The notes below the pieces were generated by a model. It was given only the letters and a program-made list of their open reading frames with translations. It did no database searches and had not been told where the DNA came from. Shown in pieces: positions 1 through 13,708 of a stretch of 64,000 nucleotides of DNA. The translations under genes were made by a program, and so were the position numbers. Origin of the DNA: Eopsaltria australis (Eukaryota; Chordata; Aves; Passeriformes; Petroicidae); assembly GCA_034509425.1 (NCBI GenBank), contig JAVTVJ010001245.1, forward strand, positions 1-64,000, in the 5' to 3' direction. Numbering within the stretch: the first letter of the stretch is position 1; every line of letters begins with the position of its first letter.

Positions 1-393
<393 letters not shown>

Positions 394-1032
394 TATTTAC
401 CATCAAATAAAACCCTTATTATTATCACTGGCATATGGTCTTATTTGCACCTTAATTTGGGCAGAGGAATTTCTAAAGAACCCTAATAAAAACAACTGGA
501 ACCTAACATTTTACTAACTGGATCGTAACAACGGTCCCATATACCACCCCTATTACTTGATAGACAGTCAATCCAGTTAGTATTCCACTCCCAGATCTCT
601 TGTGAATTTTGGTCAAAAAGCAAAGCAAATTCACATCTTTTGTAACATTCCAGTATGAGTTTGGCAGTTGGGAAGGGTAACCTGGTGGCAGCAAAACCTG
701 CACCAATACTGAGGTCTACTAATGGTCCAAGCTCTGTTTTGGGATCAAAATAGCCTTATACACATCAGATCCATGAAGCCCTCATAGCTTGGTGACAGGA
801 AAAACGTGCACCTAGAGATGAGATTCACAGGATACAATTGATGCTGACTCTAATTATTCATAGAAAGGTGGTGTACAATGGCTTAGTAAGCAGTAATAGG
901 ACAAAGCCTTGGATTTGGTAGGAGACTGGACACTTGTGTACGTCCAGCCTAGGGCAATAGTCCCTTAAAGTTATTCCTGTCTCCATGCTAATTTGTAGGA
1001 GGACTTAGTGTCCTTAAAAGTGGCCTTAAAAG
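394..1032. other. Non-coding sequence, nothing recognised
   Basis: AT-moderate single-copy sequence. I see no exon-like frame, RNA gene or repeat that I recognise. Confidence 0.5.
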
Positions 1033-1178
1033 CCTTGAAAGTGTTCAAGGCCAGGTCAGACAGAGCTTGGAGCAACCTGGTCTAGTGGAAATGCCCCTGC
1101 CCCTGGCACGGGTTTGGAACTAAGTAAACTTTAGGGTCCCTTCCCACCCAAAGCAGTCTATGAATCTATGATTCTATC
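1033..1178 (+). repeat. CR1 LINE 3' end fragment
   Basis: Matches the CR1 3' untranslated region in sense orientation: a GTGTTCAAGGCCAGG block, then GGAGCAACCTGGTCTAGTGG, then GGGTCCCTTCCCACCCAAA. It ends in the diagnostic short terminal repeat (ATGAATCTATGATTCTATC), as expected for a 5'-truncated CR1. Several substitutions from the family pattern suggest an old copy. Confidence 0.85.
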
Positions 1179-4100
1179 TTTTGGTGTATATAGGTCCAGT
1201 GGAAGATGCTTGTCATTATGTTCCGTTGCTACTTTTGCTGAAAATGGACATTAATTTTTACAAAAGTTTCAGCTTCCTTAAACCTAATAGACATCTCTGG
1301 TATGTTAATTGAAGAGCCTGTAGTGACCAAAATCAGGAATTTATATGAATGGTAAATGCCACGCCTGAGTGCAGGGTGCCCAGAAGCTTTGGAGTAAAAG
1401 AGAAATGCTCCTTCACTCTTGGCCTGTCTGAGCCAGATGAGATGATGCTGGTGTTTGCTATTGATGGCTGTGCTCAGTTGTTGTAGTGACTGTTGGGGGA
1501 TGTGATGAGGGTCTTGTAGCACAACGCAAGCACAGAGGATTCACAGATGTGAGCTGCACTGTGGTCCAACCCCAGCAACTCATGGGAGCAGGAAGGAAAA
1601 GGCCTTTCATCTTGTTTCCCACCCTGGAGCAAGGCGTTCCAACATTAAAAGGAAACCTGTGTAGTATGAAGTGAACCTGAAACCTGGAGTGAGGGAGACC
1701 CTGCCTCTACCTCTTGCTTCTCTGGGGTTTGCACTGTAGGCCAGCACCAGCCTATGACATGCTGAGAAAGGGGAAGACATCTCCTAAATACATCTGTGCA
1801 TGTTCGTGCTGGCCAGCTTACAGCTGAGGGTTCCTCTCCTGGAACCAGGCATCCAGGCAGTGCAAAGGCAAAACAAAACGAAAAATTTGTGCACTTGGCT
1901 ATTATAGTGAAGTCTTTTTCCACCCTTCAGTTGATAATCCTGGGCTGAATGAAGGGAGGGGAGGTCACAGTTCAAGACAAATAATTTCTGAGGTTTGTCC
2001 CTGAATATGAATAACCACAGGTCTTCCACCCCTTGACACAAAATTGATCAGGAGCAGATCTTAACCCCTTCGCTGTTCACCCAATCACCCAACAAGCAGC
2101 TTTTGAAGAGGTACCCCAGCCTCTAGAATGCTCTGGAGCAAGTCCAGACCTGTCCTATAGCTGGGAAAAAGGTTCCTTGGTGCTCAGATTGTGTGCTCGG
2201 TTCATCTGTGGTGACAACTCCTGGTCCAGCCACACTACTGCAATAGGAGTGAACCTGATGGACAAGGGCAGCCTGGGTACACTGGAGAGACTGCAGCTAG
2301 TGCAAGGTTGCTGCAGTCGGTTCTCCTGGAATGTTGATTGGGAAAAGGCCTTGCAGTGGACTGGGACACTGGGAAAATTGCTTCAAGGGAACAAAATCTC
2401 GGACAAACACACAAAGCCGCCAGCCCCCACAACCTGTCTCTGCTCTGGTTCCCAAGCCACCTCTGTTCCCCATCTCCCTCCTGGTCCAACTTCAGGTCAG
2501 AGAGAGTAGCAGTGACCCTCTCTCATTCTAACATATGAAGCGGGGATCGCGAGCACCTGAGGCTCATGCCAAGACTCCCAGAGCCTGGCCACCTCGCAGA
2601 GCCCCTGCCTGGTTGTCTGGCATGGACCCTCCATGCTGGGAAGCTGTCGGCCTCTGGGGAGCTACCTACTGCCTGCCGGCCTGGCACTTTTATCATGCAC
2701 AGTAAGAGGAGACATAATCAATTCCCCAGTTGGCACTTTGCACTGAATACACACTTTTTCAGTCTGATAGCAGGACTAAATTAGTTGTTTAGCAATGAGA
2801 CCCTAATTTAAAGTGAGCAACTGCCCTGACAAGGATCATTGTTCAAGGCTGTCCCCCCTTTGCTTTCAGATGAGAGGCCCACCAATCCATGGAAGGTGAT
2901 AAATAGACAATTAGAAAATAGATACATTTTGTTAGTTCTACAAAGCTCCCTGGTGCTGTCAGGCTCACAATAAAGGGGGCTCTGGTAAATTGGTGGGCAA
3001 TGAAAGCCAGCTGTACGGTCATCAGTCCTACAGACACAAAGCCATATGTGGCCATTTACGGAACACCCCTGAAAATAGATGGAGCCAATAAGACCAGGGG
3101 GAACTAAAAATACTTGACAAAGTTGGCTGCTCTTCATTTAACAAGAATAAAATATCTAATGGTGTGTAATAGAAGCCATCAATCACTCCTGAGTAAAGAA
3201 CAGATTTAATACTCTACTTTTAACAATTAATGCAAGTTTTTATTCTTCTGTAATAAGTCAGCAATTAGTATCTACTGTGTGTACCAGAGTGATGTTGTGC
3301 AAGGGCTCACAAAAGGCATGGGCCCAGCAGCACAGCTGCAAAGATATCTAGCTCAAACACTACAGGGGCGGGAGACACTGACATGATAAAGAGAGAAGAC
3401 TGAAGGTGAGAAACTGCTTCTTCAAAGATAATGAGATATCTGCTAGCACTTCCTAGAAAATATTCCATTTAGACTTGCAAGCAAGATGAGACTTCTTTTT
3501 ACTTATTTACTTTTAGTCCATCTAGGCAAGGACACATGAATAGGTGTTAGGGAAAGTCCTTCAACTACCTGCTTACTAATGATAAATATTTGTAGTGCTT
3601 TTCCTGGAGATAAGGATTAGGGAGTTGAAAACTCCTGACAAGTCCTCAGTTCTGCAACGTAGCACTGTGGTGTGGAGCACAGCACTGAATCCAGGCTGCA
3701 ACACATGGAAGTCAGGCATGAGATTGAGCCAAGTCACACCACACATTTGCCTTCAAGGTGCCCGCCGCATATGCATGCCACTGCTGAGTCAACACAGCAA
3801 TTCTGAGAAAACGCTTCTTCATGTAAGCAATCAGCCAACTGAATGCCAAGTTTCAACAAAATAAATGATTTTGCCATGTGTTGCCACTGCTGTAAAACAG
3901 CACAAAGCTGCTACAATGCTTGGAAACTGGTATTTAATAACCATGGAGCCATGGCCCCCTCACGAGATAAAAACATGCATCAGCAAGTCAGATGGTACTG
4001 GCTGTGCACGCAGACTCCCACCCTGTAGTGCTGGGGTTTTTGCCTGCATTTAGAGATGGCATATGCTACAAGGTAACTCTCTGCTCTCACATGCCTATTT

Positions 4101-5382
4101 TTAGTTGCTTCCACAGGCCAAGAGTTGTAATTTATTTTGTAGACCAGCAAATGTCACATCCTATGATGAGTACGTTGTTGTACAAAATGCGATATAGCAG
4201 GTGGAGAAAAGTGACCTTCCATAATGGAAGTGTCCTATAGAACTAATAGAAAATGATAACCAATAGCTTTTACCAGGTAATTATACCCCTCTGCTAGAAC
4301 AGTTTTAAAAGCCAAGGACATCTCTATCCATAACACTGTGCACTTCAGGCTTGTTAGGTGTACGCTTTTTTTCCCCCCTTTCTATTCCATTAGATCCAAA
4401 TTCATTTAATCTTTGTCTAAAAAAGATCATGTTGGTATGGTCAGGGATTCAGACACAAGGCTTAACCTTTTTACTATGATTGACCAACTCCTCCTTTCTG
4501 CATGTACCACAAGCCTAGAAGATTGCAGTCTTCTAAATCTAGCTTAATTGATCTTAAATCTATTATATTTCATTTTCATGGGGATTGCTGACTGGGTAAC
4601 AAATACAGAATTCTTTAAATAAGTCTACAGCCACACACGGAAATTTGATATGTCTTCTACCAGTGTAGGGTGCCATCCTGAACTGAAGCCTTTTCTTAAG
4701 GGCGTTTTGGTCTGCTTTTGAAAGATTTCAGCAGCTGCATGTGGTAATGGTAGTAACTGAAGTGCACGCCTCCTTATGCATTGTTATGTGTCAGAATAGA
4801 ATAATAATTTATTCTCTGGAAGCCTACAGAATACTTCTAGGGAAAAAAACCCATGGCTTAGGACACATCCACTGTTCAGTGCCAATATAGCTAACTGAAA
4901 CAGAACACAAGCCTCTGTTTAGCAGCTGAATGAGGACAGAAAAATGGGTGCATTCACAGCATTGGGAAGAAATGTGCATTCTTGCTTTGACAAGCTCAGC
5001 CAGAGGACAGAAACAATTTAACACATAGACCTCCCTGGAAATGTTAGAACAGTCCCAAAAGGGCCAGAATAACAATACACAACACAGGTTAGCAGTCCCC
5101 ATTTTCCAACATAAATATCTGTGTGCCCAGGAACACCAGACATGGAGCAGCATGGTCCCAGATTTTCATGACAGTTAGTAATACTTTGCTTTGAGAGGGA
5201 AAAAACACTGGTTTCACAGAGCTACCAAACATTGCCCACATATGCTTTCTGTCAGCAGACTCAGCTACCTACATCTGCATCAGGGTTTTTCCATTGCCTT
5301 AGAAATCCCTCATGCTTATTCTCTGGTAGAAAAAAAACCAAGTTTCTATAAAATGACCTTCCCATAAAAATTTAGGACAGGA
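1179..5382. other. Intergenic sequence downstream of MELK
   Basis: No gene is supported. Open frames here are short, lack splice context and show no recognisable domain. The piece at about 2,690-3,250 looks different from its surroundings and is listed separately. Confidence 0.5.
2690..3250. other. Candidate conserved non-coding element
   Basis: This AT-rich block is free of recognisable repeats and dense in homeodomain-type TAAT/ATTA cores, for example near 2,780-2,820, 3,125-3,165 and 3,205-3,260. It lacks the wear of neighbouring LINE-derived DNA. Vertebrate regulatory genes such as PAX5, the expected neighbour of MELK, are surrounded by such elements. This is inference from composition only, and no alignment was possible. 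Confidence 0.2.
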
Positions 5383-5960
5383 TCTCAGAATGCTGGAGGT
5401 TGGAAGGGACCCTGGAGACTATGCACTCCAACAACCTGCTCAAGCAGGGACACCAGGACTGTGGCCGGTTGGGTTTTAGACACCTCCAAGGATGGAGACT
5501 CCCCAAGCTCCCTGGGATGATGCTCAGACACCTTCACAGTGAAGAAGGGTTTGCTGATATTCAGAAGGAATCTTCTGGGCTTATATGAGTGCCCATGGTC
5601 TCTGGTCCTGCTACTGAGGACAACTGAAGAGAGCCTGGCTTCTTCATCATCATTCCTTCCATCACTTACATATACACATGGACAAGATCCTCCTGAGCCT
5701 GCTGTTCTCCAAGCTGAATAGTCCCAACTCTCTCAGCCTGTCCTCATAGGAGAGATGCTTCAATCCCTACATTCCCTTTGTAGTTGCAGGAGGCCCAGCA
5801 CTGGACACAATACTCTCAATGTGTCTCACCAGCCCTGAGTGTAAAGCAAAGCTAGCCTCCCTCAGCCTTCTGGAGACACTCTGCCCAGGATGCCATTGCC
5901 TTATTTGCCAATTCATGGTCAACTTCGTGTTCACCAAGACCCACAAAAGTTATTTGTGCC
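5383..5960 (-). repeat. CR1 LINE 3' portion
   Basis: The plus strand reads GGTTGGAAGGGACC near the left end, followed by blocks for the CR1 3' UTR and distal ORF2 in reverse (CTCTCTCAGCCTGTCCTCATAGGAGAG near 5,729, and a TGGACACAATACTC-type block near 5,800). The element is therefore sense on the minus strand with its 3' end at the left. No intact reading frame remains. Confidence 0.85.
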
Positions 5961-8900
5961 ATCTGCTTTCCAGCTGGGTTTCTTGCGTCTTCCCTCCCCA
6001 TGGGCAACACTTGGCTTTTCACTCTTTTGAACTTCATGAGGTTCTTCTCTGGCTTCTTGGCATCTAGTCAGAGTGAAAAAAAAAACTCCCAAGAGAAGGA
6101 TTTAATAACTAGAGTTGCATTTGTAGTAGTCAGCTAAACAGAGATGGTCTTACCTGAGGTGTGACACTATGAGGATGGAACGAGAAGTCTTGATTTGCAC
6201 ACTCAGAAAAACACACACTGAACGTGTCTGGACAGTGTACAGTCAGCACTTCAGTGCAGCCCCTTGCTGGGCTTATTGGGATATATGGTCCATGTGTATG
6301 TGCTCTGTCCTCCACTGGTGCCAAACAATAGCTGTAAGGGGAAGGAGCATCTGTCAATCCTAAAACACCTAAAAGGGTTCCAGATCTTTGTCTTTCCCAA
6401 CAACTAATGTGTCTGGAGAGGTGGGATATCCCAAACAGACCTTATCTCCCTATCAACAGATTGGATCTCAAGTCCTCTCTGCCCTGCATATACCTCCTAG
6501 AACCAAAAGACCATTGCAAACCATTTGCGTGGACACAAACAGCAACAACATCTCTCACACCTTTGAGTGTAAGCCAACTGGTCAGCAGACAGAGCATGCA
6601 AAGATGCTTGTTTTCATTTGTTACATGTTCAAAACCTTAGGGAAAAAGCAAATCCCTCATAACTTCAAATATGACAAGAGCCTGGCTGAGGTTCTTCAGT
6701 AGAGGGCTCAATGCTGAGATTGGAGGAGTTGCATCTGAAGAGATATTCAGATCTCTGGTTGCAGAAAATAGAACACAGTGCTTGCAATCATTGGGACAGG
6801 TTTGGCAAACTGCTGTTAAGTGGCGTTCTACTAATTATTTACAAGGCGTATCCTTAAAGATCCTTTCTATGATTAAATTAACATAAAATGTTTCAATACA
6901 TGAAAATCACCAAAGAGGATGTATTTGTAAGGGATTTTTTTGTTTACATTTGATAGGATAAATAAAAAGTAATTGATTTTCAGGATGAGCTTGTGCTCAT
7001 TTATATGATTATGATTTTTTAATTAACCTTTTCTTTTCCTTTCTGTTCTGTACATAGTAAGCAGGATCGTCTCCTCTTGTAACTTTATCATTTTAATAAA
7101 CCTTGCCATGCCAGCAGTAACCCAGAGACTATTGTGACCTGCCCATGACCACCTGAGCCCTACTTAATTGATCTAATGAATTTACCTTACCCAATCCTTG
7201 ATATCAATGTTAATCAAATCAATTTGATACACCAAAAACTGAATGGCCACTCTTGTTACATCTTGGTGGAGGAGAGGTGTGGACAGGAAGGAGAGACTGA
7301 GAAAACTGAAATCTGTGAGAAGCAGCCAAGGACCCAGAGAGATTATAGGATGTAATGAGCACTTGGGGAAGGCAGCCAAGAGCATCCATCACAGGAAGGC
7401 TTTGAGTGGGAGGCAAAGGACGTAAGAGCTGTCATGAACTGAGAAGACTTCTGGAAGAAAAGGGGAATTGGTGGAACAGGCAGGGAGGAGGAGAAAGAAG
7501 GTGATACAGCTAAGAAGGGCCACAAGGCTGTGAAGCAGGCTGCATGGAAGGAAAATTTGCCATAGTAAAAGAGTAGTACTGAGAGCAGAGAAAGGTTGCA
7601 GTCTGCATCTCCAGGTCTGTGACCAGTGACAACAGCCAACACCAAAGAGCTAATGCTAAGGACAGGGCTTGGCAGCTGTATGTCTTAGATGGACTCTGGA
7701 AAATGAGGTAAGACTTTGTGACAACTTTCTGTGAAGGTCTTGGACTGGGACAGCTGGCAGCTGCCAGGAGGTAGGAGCTGCCCCTTGTTCTGTCCAGCCC
7801 AAAACAAATCCGAATGTTGTTGATGCAACATACATACTACTCAATTTCTTTTTGGGGAGATATTGGGTAAAGGGTTGTTTTCTTGTGATGATGACTCAAG
7901 GCAGTAGGAAGGGCTAAAGAAGATCTGGTCATTATGATTATTGCTTCTCTGCTACAGAAACACAGATTCTGTCCATTACTCCCAGTAGGATATTTTTCCC
8001 CTTCCCTTTCCTTTCTCAAAGAGAAAGTCCTTAAATTAATGCCATCTCAAGATACAAACACAGTTTATTTTCCCAACATTTGATTAGGCATATCATTTCC
8101 ACCTTTTATATTTAACATTTAAGTTTAATCATGAAGTTGTTAACCATAAAAAAACCTATTAAATGAATATAGTACATTCAAAAAAAAATTAGTATTTCAG
8201 AATGAGCACTTTAAAAGAAAATTTATGCATAGAAAGAATGGAGAATTACAATTAAGAGCTCTAGGGATTGGAGAGTGATTTGTCCAGTCATTACACAGTC
8301 ATTTCAATTTAAATTAAAATTGCAACTATTTTCTAGTCTACTAAAAATATGTGGTGTCACATTAAGAGTTTTAATGGAGCTTTCCCTAGGGAATGTAGCA
8401 CAGCTAGTTAGTAGCACATAAATAACTAAATATTGGAAACAGAATAAATTCTCTGCCAAAACACTAATATGATAAAACCAAAAAATGGCAGTAGATTAGT
8501 TTATTTTCTCTAATGAAGCACAGCCCTCATATTAAACCAAAGAAATAGTTCACAGGGTGTCCAACTCTACATGGTGCAACCAGAGCTGACTGACAAAAAT
8601 ACATAAAAGTCTGCCAGATATATTTTTTCTAACCTGACAAGTGCCTGTGAATGATGCTGCATACTTTGTTAACAAACCACAATAGTGCTATTGAAATGTA
8701 CAGTCATCCCTCCTTCACCTAGAATATGCAAAATAAGTCACTATGGTCTATCCAGTATCCCTGATATAGGGAAAGTTGGCTTACTCTCTAAGTTTTCAGA
8801 TTTTAACTTAGTGATTGAGCTTTAAGTTTTAACCACTGTAAAACATGTTTTCAGAAACAGAGGTTTTTACTGAGTTGCTTTACTCAAGTCTACCTAAACA

Positions 8901-10611
8901 CTAAGATCTGACCAATCAAAATGTACCCATTCACCAAGACAAGGACAGCCTTCAGGTGAGCATGGATGGCTTTTACAATTCAGAAGGTATCTGGGACCTG
9001 GGAGCACCAGCTGCTGTACTGGGAGTGCTAGCCAGTTTTCATAAAGAACAAGACAATGTTTTGCCTGCTTTGCTCACCAGCTCTGTACCTGGATTCTAGA
9101 GAAATACTAAGAACTTGGAGCTCACCCCATCTGACTCCCAGTGCTGCAGGTAGGACATCAGCTGTAGGGGAAATACTGCCCCTTGACCTGCTGCTCTGAG
9201 CAGTGCAGCTACCTTCACTCCTGAAGGAAAGAATCTCCCCCCTGCTCCTGTGCTCAAAAATGTAAAGGAACAAATCCTATCTTGTAAGTGCCTCCATACC
9301 TGTCAGCCTCAGCTAGAGACTTGTCAGTGGGGTGTCTCTTCTTGCACCATCATTAGCAGATTAGTGTGCTGTGCAGTTCTGTGCAATGCCTGCACCTGCA
9401 GAAGGGTGGGATGTGCCATGTGGGATGGATGGCAACTATCAGATGTGAATGTAAAGAGGTGTTCTGAGGTCATGGGAAAAACCTCCCAAACATTCAGCAG
9501 ACTTTAGGGACAGGATGGTTTAATGCAAAACTTTTTTGAAGCCTGTTTGCTATTATAGCTCTCAAACACACAGAACTTAAACCTTTAGCGACCAGCAGGT
9601 ACTACCAAATATATTATAATGAAACAACTAAAATTTTATTATCCACCTCTCCCAGCAAAAATTTATTGCATTTAGACATTGGAAGAGCTTTCCATATGGC
9701 ATTCCTAGTTGTTTTTCCAACTTACTGTTTTCATAAATTACAGATGACAATATTGTAATTCCCTTTGTTTAGTATATTGACTTTAATTTAGTAAAACAAA
9801 AGGTTAGCTATCAGACTAATAGCCTCAACCCTGACTGAGCCTGGATAACCAAGTCTTTGTGGTTTTCCTTTGCATTGCATCTACACCAAAACTTGCTCTG
9901 TGGGCTCAATAATTAGTTTAACTTCAATATGTACAAGTATTTTGATTCTCTCTTTTCAGAATTTAAATCTGTTTTTGTCTGCTCAGATTACACAGATGTT
10001 TCCATCTTAAAGCAAACCAGCTGCAATTTCTCATTTGAGTTCCTGTGACCCTTGCACCTGAAATATCTACCCACCCTCTCTTCTGCAAAGCCATCCAGCT
10101 AGACAAGCTCTGAAGAAAAGGGAGAAAGAAAAGCAACAAGAGTGATAACCTCTATGAAATATATCTTATTACAATTTTAAAGGAGAGTCTTTAAAAAGGA
10201 TCTGCACATCAAGTTTTGCATGGAAAAATAATTTAAACATGTTAACTGGTGAGCTGTAGGGTTAAAGCAGGAAGGGTTTCCTGTTGTCTGTGCCTCAAAA
10301 TAAAATCAACATGCCACACAGTTTGATATCAAAATTATTCCAGTCCTCCTTTGTGAACTGGTTTGCTTAGTAATCTGTAAAAAAAGGCAAAAGGTACTTC
10401 AAGTTGCAATAGATACTAACCAGAAGGACAGAGGTTACTCCATGAATTACTGAGAGAAGGGAGTTAAAAAAGATGAAAGGTCATCTGCTGAAGAGGGTAG
10501 AACTTCTAGTAGGTTCTTCAAGTATTGGTCTGGGACTACTCTTGATAAGTAACTTTATTAGTGTCCTAGACACAAACTGTAGAAGACACTACAGAAATTT
10601 CCATATTAAAT
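5961..10611. other. Intergenic sequence, no gene recognised
   Basis: AT-rich single-copy DNA. The stretch 8,040-8,900 is especially AT-rich and repeat-free and could be conserved non-coding sequence, but nothing in it can be named. No exon, RNA gene or mobile element is supported. Confidence 0.45.
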
Positions 10612-11085
10612 AAGAGATCACAGAATTACAGTATCATTAAGGTTGGAAAAGACCTCCAAGATCAAATAAGGAAAAGGGCTAATGCAGCATCACTGTGTTC
10701 ACCACTAACCCATGTCCCCAAGTGGCATATCCACACACCCTTGGAACACTTCCAGGGATGGTGACTTCACGACTGTCCTGGGCAGCCTGTGCCAGGGCTT
10801 GACAATCCCTTCAGTGAAGGAATTTTCTCTAATATCCATCCAAACCTCTCATGTTGCCACTTGAGGCCGTTTCCTCTTGTGCTGCTAGTTGACTGGGAGA
10901 AGAGCCCAACCCCCACCTTGCTATAGACTTCTGTCTGGGAGTTTTAGAAAATGAGAAGGTCCCCACCAAACCTCCTTTTCTCCAGGCTGAACCCCTCCAG
11001 CTCCCTCTGCTGCTCCTCATCAGATTTCTGCTCCAGGCTTCTCCCCAGCTCCCTTGCTCTTTTCTGGACACAAACCCCCAGATCC
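10612..11085 (-). repeat. CR1 LINE 3' portion
   Basis: On the plus strand it starts with an ATTAAGGTTGGAAAAGACCTCC block, the reverse of a CR1 3' end. It continues through CTTCCAGGGATGGTGACTTC and CTTTTCTCCAGGCTGAACCCC to a CTTTTCTGGACAC block. The element is sense on the minus strand and ends where a second CR1 copy begins, so two CR1 pieces lie head to tail. Confidence 0.85.
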
Positions 11086-11480
11086 ACATAATATTCTAAA
11101 TTGGAAGGGACCCACTAGAATGATCCAAGTCCAACTCCTGACCCTGTACAGGACAGTTCCAAGAATCATACTATGTGCCTGAAAGCATTGTCCAAATGCT
11201 TCTTGAACTGTCAGGCTTGGTGCTGTCACCACTTTTCTGGGGAGGCTGCAAACTGAATCATCTGCAAATGTACTTTGTATCCCTTTGAGTCCTGCATCCA
11301 AGTTGTTTATGAAGATGTTGAAGAGAACTGGGCCAAGGATGGAACCCTGCAGAACCCCACTCATGGCCTTTTGCCAGCCTGATGTTGCACCATTCACTTC
11401 GTGACTGACTCAGGAGCCAGCTGCTCATGCATTGCATGATGTATTTACCCAGCTGTGGGCTGAGTTGCGTAGAATGACCC
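11086..11480 (-). repeat. CR1 LINE fragment with reverse-transcriptase remnant
   Basis: A second CR1 3' end (AAATTGGAAGGGACCCACTAG at the left) passes into ORF2. On the minus strand about 11,240-11,397 encodes a reverse-transcriptase fragment with the LGPVLFNIFINNLD stretch and an FADD catalytic motif (YADD/FADD type in CR1). The right end is abrupt: CR1 ORF2 sequence resumes at 12,251 after an unrelated insert. It is a dead copy with no long frame. Confidence 0.75.
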
Positions 11481-12250
11481 TGTGAGAGGCAGTATGTTAC
11501 CACCTGATTATCAGACAGATGCTTCTATCCGAATTAAGGTACAAGCAATACCAGTATGGATTTTATTTAACAGTAAATGTAAGGTAGAGAGAGATAAAAG
11601 AAGAAAAAAGAGAAGGGGGGCAGAGAAAGAGAGTGAGAGAAAGAGACAGATGCAGTAGAATGATAGTCACCATCCCTGTGGATTCAGACAGCATCGCACA
11701 GGTCCTCTTCACCCTGAGCTTCTTAGTGGTAGGGGTCCTGAGGTTGCTCAAAACTTCTCACCATTTATACATTTTCGCAACCAAGAAATTAATGCTCATT
11801 GACTACACAGTTCTCTTATTCTATTGGTCAAATGATTCTTTCTCTTCTAATGCTCATTAGGTCCCATGCTCAGTCTTTCTCTTCTTTTATTTCAGTGTTT
11901 CTTGCCTTTAGTCAGTGGGCTATGGTATCATCCTGAGAGACTAGTCAGAGCTGATTTTTAACATAGCTACTGAGTGCACTTTTCTTGTGGATACAAGGAC
12001 AAAGACTTGTTTACCTTTCCTTAGGCCTGAGATAAATGGACAACAGTACCACCTTTATCTTATCTCAAGTTCCCATTAGGTGGCTTAATTCAGTCTGAAT
12101 TCCAGGAATCCAGAAGGCTTATTTGGGGTGGGGTAGAAAGGGGGAGGGGGAATGGTGGGGGAGGAAAATGGGGGGAGCAGGTTTTGGTGACCACAGATGA
12201 GCAGTTGCACAGTTTGCTACAGTAAGAGTCTTTGGCAATTTTAGTGTTTG
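11481..12250 (-). mobile_element. LTR-like insertion inside CR1
   Basis: This block separates two CR1 ORF2 stretches. Read on the minus strand it carries a CCAAT motif (near 11,822), a TATAAATGG box (near 11,765) and an AATAAA signal (near 11,564) in promoter-to-polyadenylation order, as in a retroviral LTR. Purine-rich simple sequence (11,580-11,650) and a G-rich tract (12,126-12,182) flank it. The termini and target duplication could not be fixed, so the LTR call rests on the order of signals and on the interruption. Confidence 0.45.
12126..12182 (+). repeat. G-rich purine tract
   Basis: Repeated runs of four to six G separated by short spacers (GGGGTGGGG, GGGGGAGGGGG, GGGGG, GGGGGG). This is enough for intramolecular G-quadruplex formation on the plus strand. 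It lies at the edge of the LTR-like insert. Confidence 0.8.
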
Positions 12251-13690
12251 AGGAAATTGTGATCTTTAAGTCTCTTACACAGTATCAAAAGCTTTACTGA
12301 AATCCAAAAAGATTATTTCTACTGCCTTCTCTTGGTCCTCTACGTGGGTTACCTTGTCAAGGAAAGGAAATCAGATTAGATAAGCAGGGCTTACTCCCAC
12401 AAAACCATGCTGGCTATGACCTACGCCTGTGTAGTCCTTCAGGTGTTTTTTAATACCTCCCAGAATAATTCTCTCCATAACATTATCAGGCATTGCATGG
12501 TCATCCTTCTTGCCCTTTATGACAGCTTCCACTCAACTGGGACCTCTCCAGATTCCCAAGAATGTTCAAATATCGAGAGAAGCCTCACAATGACATCAGC
12601 CAGCTCTTTGAGTATTCTCAGATGAATCCCATCAGGCCCACAGATTTACAGGGATCCAGTTGGTGCAGCTACCTACAACTGCAAGATCAACTGTGAGTTT
12701 ACCATTCTCAAGCCATGGTCACTCAGCTCAGGGCACTGGGACTCCCTTAGCCCATGCTGAAGAGAGGTAAGGAAAACATTAAATATCTCTGTCTTGTCAA
12801 ACTTCCTGTTTGTGAGTTGACCACCCTCATTCTGGAATGGGCCAATGTAATTTCTGCACTGTTTTCTGCCAATGTATTTTAAAACTCTCTTTTATCATCT
12901 CCTGCAGTTCTGGAATTTTTCAACTCCAGTTAAGCTTTGGCTGCAAAAATTTTCTCCCTGCAGAGCACCATCCTGCCATGTCACCCAACCTCCTCCTGCC
13001 GGGCATGCACCTTCCTTTTCTGCTTTACCTCCAAAAGAAGATCCCTGTTCTGCCAAGCCAGCCTTCTGTCTCATCTGTTTGACTTCCAACATTTTGGAAC
13101 TGCCTCTTCCTGTATCCTTAGAAGGTGATGCCTAAAAAGTGACTCACACTAATGGCCACCAGCACCTCTGGAAGAATTTTCCCAGGGATCTTGCTCACTA
13201 TTTCCCTGAGCAGACCTGAGTCTGCTCTACTCATGTCCAAGGGTGAATTTTTCCTGGCACTTTTCCTCCTAGCAACAGAGATTTTAAACTCAGTCACTTA
13301 GTGGCTGCTGTAGCAAAGACGGCCACCAATCATGTCATTCATGCAACCCTCTCTGTTAAGAAGCAACAAATCAAGGAGAGCATCTTTCCTAGTCAGCTCT
13401 CCTAGTACTTGTATATGAAATTGTCATCCAGGTGTTTTAGTAATCTTCTGGCCTGGATTGTACCAGCTGTGTGATGCTCCCAGTTGTTTTCTGACAGGCT
13501 GAAGTACCCTAGAAGGACAAGGGCAGTTGACTCGGATGCATCCCTTAGTTCCTTAAAGAAGGGACACACCCCTTAGTTCCATAGGTGTTATCTGTTATCG
13601 TCTGGGCCGGGAGATCTACAGTACACTCCCACACAGACATCTGAATAATTTAACTGCCTCTTGATTCTTGCCCAGAGGTTCTCAACTGTG
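12251..13690 (-). repeat. CR1 LINE ORF2 portion (RT to endonuclease)
   Basis: The plus strand reads as the reverse of CR1 ORF2: AAAGCTTTACTGAAATCC, then CCATGCTGGCTATGACC, TCCAGATTCCCAAGAATG, and near 13,500 the CTGAAGTACCCTAGAAGGAC block that marks the endonuclease end. The element is sense on the minus strand, heavily mutated and without a frame. It looks like the continuation of the fragment ending at 11,480. Confidence 0.7.
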
Positions 13691-13708
13691 CCACTGCCAT
13701 TTGTGACC

